From positions 82,764,583-82,828,582 of the forward strand of contig OX638130.1 in the NCBI GenBank assembly GCA_951804985.1: a stretch of DNA of 64,000 bases, in the 5' to 3' direction. The notes beneath the pieces were generated by a model. That model worked only from the letters and a program-made list of their open reading frames with translations, did not search any database and was not told the origin of the DNA. Position 1 is the first letter of the stretch; every line of letters starts with the position of its first letter. The DNA is from Dryomyza anilis. Taxonomy: Eukaryota; Arthropoda; Insecta; Diptera; Dryomyzidae. Shown in pieces: positions 27,101 through 38,500 of this stretch. The position numbers and the translations under genes were made by a program.

Positions 27101-29342
27101 TTGAATAAAACAAAAAGAGAACGTTACAACTAAATTATGAAAATTTGATTAAAACTTAAAATAAAACTAGAAAAAAATAAACAAGTCAAGTTTTTGTTTT
27201 CAACAAGAAACTTGAAAATAAAAGCGCGTGGAATTACAGTTGTGTGTGTGTATGTGTATATGTATGTTTATATGTGTAGGTATATAAATATGTATATATG
27301 TATGTACTAGTTTTATATAGTATAAAAACACGCAAGTGTTTGTTTTGTAGTTAGTTGTTACAACATTTCTTTTGCATATTCTCATAAAATATATTTGCAT
27401 AAAACTAGTTAAAGTTTTGTTTTTTTTTAATAAAAAAAAATATATATTTAAATTTTTTTAAACAAAATATTAATCTAAAAACTATGATTTGTAGCCTTCG
27501 CGCTCACATACATTTTTTTTTTATTTAGAGATAGGCATTAAATGTTTGTTTAAAATGTTTTATAAAAAAAAATTAAATAAAAAATGACTTGAAGGTATGC
27601 TTTGTAGTTTTTTTTTTCTCATATAGCTTTTATCGTTTTCTTATTAGCTCAGACAAATGGCTTGGCACACGTCACGTCGCCTCATATTCAACGCCACATT
27701 TTCCAATTAACAAATTGCTTAAATTGAACATAAAACAATATTAAAGCCAAACCAAAACAAAACACGTATTTTGAATATAAACAAAATCTAATATTCTAAA
27801 TGCAATTAATGGTGAAGAGTGTTTTTGTTTTTTAATTCATGAGCAAGAAAATACACCAAGTGATGTTGAATACTAAGGACGACGACCACAACGTACGGCA
27901 GCAACTTTTGTACAAATTATAAAAGGATTCGTAGTAATTAGTATTTCTTCAGTGAGTGCTAATCTTTTTATTTTTAACAATTTTGGCAATATTTGCATTA
28001 AGTGCGCTTAAATGTATTTGAAATGTTTGCATTTTCAATTTCGTATTTTGTATTTAATGCTATGAATGGTTGCCAGCAGTATGAGCAACGTTTTTTAAGC
28101 CACTACACACTTCTTCTCTTCTCCGGCTCGGTTTTGGGGTCTTTGACAATTTTGTTGTCTTTTAACAAGCGTAATTTCTGTTACTGCTTTATATTATTTG
28201 TCTGTTTTTTTTTTAATTTTTACAAATACAAAAAAATAATTTGCATAAAAATTGTACATTTGTTTAAATATTATATAAAGTATATTTTTGTGTTTTTTGT
28301 TATTTTTTTTTTCATTCAATTGAAGTGAAAATTAAAATATGTTTGTTTTAAAAGCTGTTAAATACAAAAAATGACAAGAAAATATTGAAACACGTAAGTT
28401 TAAAATTGAAATAAAATATTTTTATAATAATAATAAAATAGTAAAATGTTTTTTTTATCGTTTTTTCGTTTTTTATAATATATAAAGTATAATAATAAAA
28501 ATATTTAATAGTTTTTCGTGTTTGTTAATTAATGTTTAACAATTAATTAAGCATTTAAATATTATATAAAATGTAAATTTAATTATAAATGTAAAAATTT
28601 AAGTTGGTTTTTCGTTTTGTTATTTTTAGTGCTAATAAATTTAATAATAGTAATAATAATAACGAGAGTAAATAATGTCTTGGAAATCCAGCCTTATTAA
28701 AACGGAAAAAAGGAATATAATATACATTGTTGTAATAATATAAATAATTGTTGTTGTTTTAGTATTCATCATAGCAACATCATTTAATTTCGTTTTGTGT
28801 TTTTCTTTTTTTCATTTGCTTCTCTTTCTAAACCTCATTTCGTTTAAATAAAGTTTTGCTTTTAATTTTTATAACAATTTCTTTTTTTTTAGTTTTCTTT
28901 TTCCATATTTGTTTTTTTTATCTAATTATTTTATAAATAATTAAGCGCATTTTTTAGAGTTCAAATAATAATAAAAATAATAATCTACAAAAAAAATTAA
29001 ATAACAAAAGTGAATAAAACATTTTTAACAATATAATAGTTAATTTAAGCAATTCGTTTGTTGGCAAAACTGCTGTTGTTGTAGTGTAGTTGTTGTTGTT
29101 TAGGTATGTGTAAATAAAATTTGTATATAATGATAATTAGTAAAAAAAAATAATTAAAAATCATATTAATAATAGATAATATTTATGAAAGAAGAAATAA
29201 AACTTGAAAGAGATCAAAAAATATTTGTTGTTTTTTTTGTTGTTTTTTTCCTTTGAGATTTAAGCGATTTTTGTAGTTTTGTTGTTGTTGTTGGTGTTTA
29301 GCAAATTATAGTTGTTCAACAACAATGCTTCTTGATGGCCAT

Positions 29343-29540
29343 TTAATTAGAATTCAATGCAGCAGCTGCGTGTTGTGGACGCTTTGAAGGCGCGGTTGTT
29401 GCTGCTACTGCTGCCGCTGTTACTGCTTCAGCTGTTACAGCTATCAATCGGTTGTTGTTACTGCTACTGAAGATTTTATTATTGGTTTTCATGTAGTTAC
29501 ATGTTGTGTTGTAGTTGTTCATTTCGTTTTTGATCTTCAA
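29343..29540 (-). other. In-frame open extension after the mei-P26 stop (candidate stop-codon readthrough)
   Basis: Immediately after the TGA at 29543-29541, the same frame stays open for 65 codons to TAA at 29345-29343. The extension is rich in Asn, Thr and Ala, and its second half is near 50% G+C in surroundings of about 20-25%. That composition falls away near the second stop. Asn/Ala-rich readthrough extensions are common in flies. The context TGA-T is not the strongest leaky one, and a triplet-repeat 3' UTR is the alternative. Confidence 0.45.
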
Positions 29541-32500
29541 TCAGTGAACATAGAGCGTATTAAGCACAAGCACATGGTGATTGTTCTTGGCCAGCGTCAC
29601 CACGTAACCCTCGGAAGTTATTTTCAAGCCGCAGCAACGCGAAACCTGCAGGTGGTTGTTGTGATTGTGGATGTAAAAATTAAATTATTGAAAACAAAAG
29701 ATGCTAAAACGCCTCACAGCCGTAATATTTGAATGATGTTAATATAATTGTTAAATGCTTTTATTATTAAAAATAAATATTCAAATCGCACACAGAAAAA
29801 ATATCGTTTGTCATAAGGTAAAAAAACATATTTGTGATAACCGACTGCATTTTTGCTGCTCTATTGGTGGTAAATGAAATAAACTCGACGACGAAATAAA
29901 TGGATATATTGACGAGTCACCTTTCGTTTCGCTTAAAAAAAATAGGGAAAATATTTATCGAAATGATATCAATTATCCCAGCAAAAAATCGATAGTTCGA
30001 ACTGATTCGCACACTATCAAAAAAATTTGCATGTTCACAAACACATCGAAAGCAGACTTTCTTCCAACGTCATAGGTGAGAAAGGGATAGCAATAGGTTT
30101 GATTATTGTTTATATTTTCCATCAAAACAAAATTTCTTGTTGAATAGTAGGTAAAAGCCAAAGAAAAATAAAGGGAAAAGAATTAATGTGATTTTAACAA
30201 TTGTTAAATAATAAAATAGTCAAAATTTATATTCGTGAGACACATCGAACGTCTTCCAAGGCATTGTAGTGCAAAAAATGCACACCGCGCCGCTCAACTC
30301 GATACTATGCAGATGCGGAGTCGCCATTCACTAGCATGTCTCGATGCAAATTTATTTACTAGACATAAACAAGACTCCGGCGCTGGATACACGACAACAC
30401 ATTGGCCAGGTATGTGGTCTGCAAAAATATGACTATTTCATTGATCATAAACTTCTGTTATAGGACACTTTGTAAATTCAGGAATGACAACTAATTAAGA
30501 TCTGGGCAACACAATAATTAAGTGCTTCAAGAAGATGAAAATCAAATTATCAAGCTGGGACGCAGCTACAGGTGTGCACGTGATTATGATGCCATCGGCG
30601 CTCATACACGTTTCGTACAGTGCCCCGAAGATGAGCTGCGAAGGTCGCACACTCGACTACCTGGTACTGGTCTCTGGCGACACAACAGGAAATTCGTGAA
30701 AAAAATTAACATCAAGGATCAGAAAGGCGTCTTCATCGACGATGCGTTATGTTATAATTTGTATTAATTTAATTAATTTTTAAAACAATTGTTTAATTTA
30801 GTATACTAAAAAAAAATATTTATAGAAAAGTAATTATGGCAATACTGTTTAATTTTTCTGTAAAATATTCTTGTGGTCTGGCAATGTGACATAAAAATAC
30901 CAAGAGGTGCAAAAGAGACAACAAGAATATTTTTAAATGAGCGCAATGCTTTAGTTAGAAAGGGATGTCTTGTCACATGTACTTCACACAGATAGGAATC
31001 TGCCGGTTACCTTTCTCCCGATGGTAGAACAAAGGTAACCGGCAGAATAATCTGCAATTACTAGTTAGCTAACCGGTTAGTTACCAGTTACCTTTTTTTG
31101 CTGGGATAGGCCGAAATGATCCCTTTTGATAATCGATAATGATACGAAAACGAGTTGGGAAAGTTAGGTCACATGGGGCGGATTTTTAAAGTTGGTCGGG
31201 CCCGACTATGGAATACCCTACACCTTTGGTGGGGATATTAATGTGGGATATTTAATTGCATACCTTAATTTTAAAGTTTTTAATTATGCTGAACCTCCCC
31301 ACCCTCAGTATATTATTCATATATCAGAAATTTACGTCTTATATCCCCATAAATTAAAAAATTTATCTCAAAGTATAACGTAAAAAAAAAATTGAAAAAT
31401 ATAATTGGGCGGACCACGCCTATATTTAAAATTTTGAAAGGCTAATATTTCATAGATTTCATTTTAATAATTTACGGATCAAATTTCCACTATGAAAACC
31501 CGGGAAATAATGAAAAAAAAAGTGGGCGTATCACGCCCATCTTTGGACCACATATTTATAGGTGAATTCTAACAACACCTTTTAAATTTTATAACTATAC
31601 CTTGAATACTTTTCGAGTTATTAGTTCCGAAAGAGTTATATAAAATGTGACTTGTATGGGAGGTGGGCGTGTCCGTTGACCGATTTGGCTCATTTTCAAA
31701 CTCAGTTCCTACTTTTGGCTAAAATGTATTGAGACGAAATTTCATCGCATTCTGATCAGTATTTCTCAAGTTATTCTGTATTCGGACAGCAAGACGGACG
31801 GACAGACAGACAGACGGACATGGCTAAACGGACTCGGGTAGTTATGCTGATCAAGAATATATATACTTTTCCATACCGGACACGCCTCCTAAGGGGCGTT
31901 ACAATATGTGCACAAAGTTAATATACCCTGTACCTCATAGGTGTAGGGTATAATTATAGGGTTATAGATAATTTCTAACATGCCTACAAACCATTTATCG
32001 ATAACACTGCACAACAGGGCTGAACGAAATTTGTTCTCAAAGTTGTACCAGGGCTTAAAAGTTACATAGTGCTGCTAGTGTTTAGAAGTGATGATAGGTT
32101 AAAGGGAGGAAAGATTGAGTTGTGTCGATGGATGTTTGTTTTGAATTTGCCAATATCAAAAATCTTGAGAAAAACATCGTGTGATTGAAGAACGAATTCT
32201 CTTTCTAATGCGTGGTTCTCTTGGGAGTCGAATGAACTACGAAAGGGTTATCTTGGTTCGATGTACGCGTAGAACGAGATTACACAACCTGGTGAAATCA
32301 GGCCATGTATTTCGTTGTCGTTGATAAATATCAGATATAGGAATGGGAATAGGACGGAACCCTGCGGAACTCCAGAATTGGTGGAATGTTGTTCTGAAAG
32401 AATACCATCCATCGAAACTCGTATTGAACGACCCTAGACAATCACCGACACCATATGCAATTAGTTTTGATACGCTTCATGCAACACTCGATCAAAAAAA

Positions 32501-35500
32501 TTGTAAATTATTCGACTTTGCGGAGAGGACCGCCATCAAGTTACCGGTGTATCTGATCCTAAGGAATCCATATTTCCGGTCATTAAGTAATTCGTTGTGC
32601 TTCAAATAATACAGATAGGAAAGCGCAGAGCATTTTGTTAATTGGCAGGGTTCGTAGCCTCGCCCTTTACCCGAACTAGCTGGACATTGGCAACCTTACG
32701 CAACGGACAAGCCAGCGTAGACGCGCACTTCTTCAACACATGAGCAGATATGCCATCTGGCTCGTGGACTTTATTAATATTGACGTTTGTTAGGACCATT
32801 TTGACTGCTGAAGTAAAACAAAGTGGACGACGGGCAGTAGTTGATTAATTTCCTGGACATTGAACTATTTGCAAAATAATTCTGTGAAGGGTCAGTGAAG
32901 GTCTGGCCATTCATAATAGGATTGGGGGAGACGATGTCGTCTGCTTATTCACTCTTTTTAAATGACCACATTTTTACCACATCTGTAGTAGAGTAGGACC
33001 TTTTTGAGCGCGTTAATTTCGTGAAGGACAAGATCATGATCATTCACAAGATCATTCTTACCCTGTATGCGAAGTTTTTCAGTGTCAGCATTTTTGTTAT
33101 AATGCTTCTGACTGCGTTCCTGCAAGTCACCTTGGGTTTAATGCTAAACTTGTCAGAATGTATGAAGGACAGCATAGCAAATAAAATAATATTTTGAACA
33201 ACGTCTTTAATGTCTCTGTCTGCGAAATACAAATTCCAATTAAAGTTTTTCATAAAACCATACAACAGCCCTTTTCGGAGCATTACTTGAAGAGGCGGTT
33301 AAACTAAAATACGGAAACGGTGGTCAGAGTTACAAAGAGGTGCACGGACTTTTACATAATATTATTCAAGATGTTAAGTCAGGAAATGGTCTTTGTCTTT
33401 ATTAACTTTTTGGTTTTGCCAAAAAGATTATCACATACATATATTTGCAAAGATCTCGCGTTCTGTATTACTGATATGACCAAGTGCTATATCAAATGAA
33501 AGCTAAGTTAATTAATATAATTTTCTAACTCGTTGTTTAAATAGAACTCGATAGCAGATAAAAATAAAATGGCCTCTCATTTTTTTATATTTGACAAAAT
33601 TATGTCGATTGTTTATGCTTTGCAATGCAAAGTTTGCATCAATCGAAATTATAAACAATTTTTTTTTATCACAACGAGTATTTTCTGTGTGCGGTGTTAT
33701 TATAAAACTTTTAGTATTCGCCCCAAAATGTAGAGTTATATGTAATTGTATTAACCCTTTTGTTACCCAAAACTCAACTCTACGTTGAAACAATTTCTTT
33801 TTCTTTCGTTTTGTCTTAAGACTGTTCTCGATGGGCTTCTCCGTGTAAGTAATTAAAGCTTTATTGGTTGAATCAAAGATGAAGCGGAACTTTGAAACAC
33901 TTTTTTCCTCCGGATTTAACCTTTAAGTTGTTTTATAATTTGATTGTCATTTGTTAAAAAAATTAAATTTTGAATGGTGCAACATCGTACACGAAAGGGT
34001 TAAAACATTGAATATACGACAAAACTTAATTAAAATGTTACAAATTAAATGTTTTCAGTCATTAAATTAATAAATTGTATAGAATAATTATAATTTACGT
34101 ATTTTGACGAATGGCAATTACATCTAATTAATTAGAATTTGTATGATGAATGTTTCTAATTAAAAATTTGTATGGTATATCAAATAATAATTCAATAGTA
34201 GATGGCTTTGTTAAATTTTAGATAATAATAATAATTCTGCGTTAATGTGTAATAAGAACGTGTACTTACTTTGACGTGTGGACACTCAAACTCAGACTGC
34301 AAAACGCCCTCGCGCGAATAGCAGGCTACGTGGAAGCGATTACCGTGCGAATCGCCGATCAGAATGTCGCCTGCATTCGATATGTCGATGCCATTGGGGA
34401 AGCAGGTGACCTTTTCGTTGCCAATGCGATACTGAAAGGTGCCGTCCTCCTGAAACACGGCCACGCAATGTCCTTTGAAGTCACAAACATAAAAGTCGTT
34501 GTCTGCGGAAGTTGTTAAGATGAAACACATTTAATTTTTGCGTAAGAAAAACAGTGGACAAGCGGTCATCAACTCACCTCTGATCGCAATGTCCGAGGGC
34601 TCACGCATGTAGTCGCTGCAGTCGAACCAACGCACAAGTTCACCATCCTCGGAAATGACAAACACCGTAGGCGACACACTGTCGACGGCCACAATGTGAC
34701 CCTTCGAGGTGACAGCGAGTCCAGCAACAATATCGATGTATCTGCAAATTGTACAAAAACATATTTAGCATTCATAACATGAAATGATATTCTCCAATTA
34801 CCTGATGGCTATTTTGCGCATAAAGTGGCCACACTTGGAGAAGATCTGCATGCGCGAGCGCTCATTGCCGCGGTCACAGACCACAAATTTGCCATTTGTA
34901 TGCATGACGGCCACCTTGCGCGGATACCACAGCTGACCCTCCTCCTTGCCGGGTACTCCGAACTGAAACTTCAACGTGCCGGTCTTATCGAACACCTCGA
35001 TGCGATGGTTGTTGGTGTCGGCTACAATGATCTCCTCATCGACGCCCAGACAGAAGCCGTGTGGCGAGTTAAATTGTCCCTTCGAAGTGCCCAACGAGCC
35101 GAACTTGCAGCGTATCTGCATGGGCGTGGCCTTGTTGCGGCCGTTGATCATGTTGCCGGCGCCGGTTGCGCCTGCGTGGAAGTTCGTGATGCTCATGTCG
35201 TCCACAGAGCCGACGCCGCCGGCTCCACCCAACGATGGCAGACTGGGCGAGGTCGCTGGAGGGAGGCAGAAATCTGGCAATAAACAATCAATGCCTGGTG
35301 AGGGTCCACTCGATAAGAATTGATTGCCTGTCATGTCTGTGTGAAAATCTACTTGTAATACCAACAACAAGAGAGTGGTGGTGGTGGTAGTGGAGGAGGT
35401 TGTGGTTTACGGTAACATTAACATTGGTAGTGGGTGAGAGTTTGTATTTGTATTGTGGAAACGTGTGTTGATTGTTGTTGGTGGTGATGGTGGTGACAGT

Positions 35501-38500
35501 TGTAGTTACGTTGAATAAACAGAATCAACCAAAGAGCAAATCACAAAATAAAAATCAAAAATATATAAAAAAAACATAAATAATACATCAACATAAAAGT
35601 GTTAAATATCTAAATTAAAGAACAATATAGAATCTACAAACATATGTTTAACTTTTCTACATACTCCTAATTAAATCAAAATGTACAGTGTGATTCATAA
35701 TACATTTTCACTTTGATCCTAATCAGTGAAATATACATTTACAAAATTTTTGAGTATTTTGGAAAATTGGACATAACATCTTTATAGACATTTTTTAGAG
35801 CAATATCACAATGGAATCGTTTTTAATTTGTATTGTAGAAATACAAAAACCACAAGAAATCGGAGATTTATATACTGGACAAAAAAAGCTTTAAAACAAT
35901 GATAACCTGCAAAAATTAAAGGAAATGTGGACGTGCGTATACGGACTGTTTGCACGAATCGGACTGTAATATGCATTCGACGAAATTCAGAGAATTTTGG
36001 GTCCATATATGGTAAAAGACATACAAATATGCAGTGTATCAATGCGAAGGATACTGAAAACAATATTGGCATCAAAGAGTGCATGTTCCTACCGACAAGC
36101 AAACCTACTCTTTCGTTGAGAAGTGAAAGAACTTCAGAAAAGGCACGCAGAAGATAAAATTACATTTTCGGATGAAAAGATGTTCCTCCTACAATCTCCA
36201 ATAATCGTGTGTAATCTGTGCGTTTCACAGACATCCTCAAGGAGAAATAGTCAGTGGTTTAATTTCAAAATGTCTCGAACATAATGTTTTTGTACTCAAG
36301 ACTGGTGTCGACAAAATTTGTCGGTTTTATATCAAACTAAAAAGGTCATATGCATCACCATATTTCAATTCTTTGGACTTTTGAGTCTGGGGCTACATGC
36401 TTAGCAAAATTGGTACTAGGAAGGAACTAACTGTTGCTGAATTCAAAGCCCGGCATTGTGTAGTGTTCGAATTAAGTTGAAATGTTTTGTTTTTATCAGG
36501 CATGTTCTGCATTTCACTTTCGATCGGAATTTATGGTGAAAACGAAATGACATGTTCCATACTTATTTCGATAACCCGTTTTTAATTTCACATTTTTTCG
36601 AACTTTGCGAAAAGGAAAGGAGTTTTTCCTCGATACAAATATTTACACGTACGATCAGATTGATCTAAGCAAGTGTTTGTCAATTTTTTTTTTTTTTAAT
36701 TTAAAGTTTTTGGCTGAAGCATAAATGCATTCATATTGCCAGGGTAATCACTCAAAGTATAGTTTAAAAACTATGTATAAATTAATCTTTCTTCACTTTA
36801 TGCGCCTTGGCATGTAAACCACGCCGTTCGCGACACAAAATGGAGATATAACTGTCTGACCTAAAGGTCAGACACTCTAATTGACTGCGCCGAACACGCA
36901 CCAGTCAAACAACAACCGACTGGTTTGAGTTCTAAATGGCGAGTGTTTGTCAAATTTTATAATCAACCCAATCGAGAAACACGTCTTGAGAAATTTCCGA
37001 TGGAACTGATAAAAAAGCAATAGAGCAACTCACTTTCACCGGAAACAAATCAATGACTATGCTAATTTAAATATTTGAGTACTTACTCTCCTTAGCGTAT
37101 ACAAAATTAATTAGAAAAATTAAATTACATTCGTTTTGTATTTGCAGTCATTTGGAAGTGTCAAATAAAGTACGATTAAACGTATTGAAAACATATTTAA
37201 TTTTTACTTCGAATTATGACATATTTGCCCCGATCATGTATTTGCCGGAGACAACGATATCGGCTACAATTCGTTTGAAAATCGTGTGACTACAATTTTT
37301 AATACATGCATCAAACGAAACGTTGAGTATGCTCATTTTGAGAGTGAGTAAAAAAAAAAAATTGAAATTTTTGTATATGAAAAAAAGTTGGCAAAACAAA
37401 ACTATTCCAAATACGTTGGAATTCGTTATACCAATTTGTATTATCGCAGTCACACGATAATAAAAAGAAACATGATTTGGGGGTTAATATCGAAACTGAG
37501 AGAAAAAAAATGTTGCGTTGTTTATAAATGGTCAAATACAAATTTTCAGAGATTTAAATTTTTATTTTTGTTACCTTGAGGTCCATTTGTTGTGACCTTG
37601 ATGTACATGTTTTGTATTTTTAAAAACAATATTTTACATCACGTGACCTTTTTTGACGCGAACGGCTTATAACAATCTTTTCTAACAATGGACCCCCCTT
37701 CGTATCAGTCCTATGTAAATTATCGCAAATCTGCAGTCACGATAAATTAACAACGAACACATTAATTAGGCTGAGTGTGGGTCATGAGATGGGCTTCATT
37801 TCTGAAAGTATGCAAGTTTTTGGTCTCTTGAATTTATTTTGCTCGTTCAAAAAGTACGAATAAATATAAAAATTAACTAATTTTAATAAAATTTTAATTG
37901 TATTTGCTGTATATGATCAGTTCACAATAGATGTTTCGAACATGGATCAGCTGTCCGTACCTGAATTCGAAATTGCACTCTTTCGTCCATTTTACAGAAA
38001 CCTCTTTTTCGATCCGTCCGTTTTGCAATTCCGGATTTAATATGAAAACGGACGGATTGCAGAACATGCCTATATATTTCAAGAAATTATTAGCAATTTG
38101 GAAAGACAGCGTCCGCTATATAGAACAATAACAACCACATTTTGGTTTGGTGTTCATATTTTGTTTCTAATAAAGGTTACAATTTCACTTTTAATTTTCG
38201 ATTCCAACTAACACCGGACGTTCCGAAATCATTTGCCTCGGCAGAAATCACAGTCAAAAATTTGTTTAAATTAAACTTTAAAAGTAGACCGTCACGAAAT
38301 AACTTTTAACTATTTTGAGGATTATTATTATTACTAAACCTATACTACATTCCGGAATAAATTGAATTTAAATCAAATCCTGGAATTGGTCACAGTGCCT
38401 TAGTTACTTTTTTTTATTTTTAATTAAGGGTCTCAAAGGTCTGTAGTGTCATAATGAATCATAATTAATCATTGCCTGACTATTACCACAAAACACATCA

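Larger units (their letters stand above)
4742..29342 (-). other. Gene-poor AT-rich tract, candidate extended 3' UTR of mei-P26 with inserted elements
   Basis: No exon-like frame stands out in 24.6 kb. On the plus strand, blocks at about 5230-6480, 8560-11000, 12530-12970, 16150-17400, 20080-21700 and 24700-29340 are rich in poly-T, TTG and TTTGTT, which on the minus strand are A-rich and CAA-rich, typical of long fly 3' UTRs. They lie downstream of the minus-strand mei-P26 stop. Between them lie transposon-like insertions listed separately. Small GC-richer islands (about 4850-4960, 9985-10110, 26165-26195, 27645-27720, 27840-27920) may be conserved sites. From memory, Drosophila mei-P26 has one of the longest neural 3' UTR extensions known. 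That this tract is transcribed here is inference. Confidence 0.4.

Noticed and set aside
28002..28328. 108-codon plus-strand frame rich in Phe, Ile and Tyr
   Set aside because: The composition is what poly-T-rich sequence gives by chance; there is no domain, and no start or splice support.
34825..35323. Long plus-strand frames over the NHL exons
   Set aside because: Antisense of the mei-P26 exon at 34802-35351, which has intact splice sites and clear NHL motifs on the minus strand.
36845..36880. Perfect 8-bp stem with a 4-base loop (GTCTGACC/GGTCAGAC)
   Set aside because: Too short for a microRNA precursor or tRNA; no A or B box nearby.
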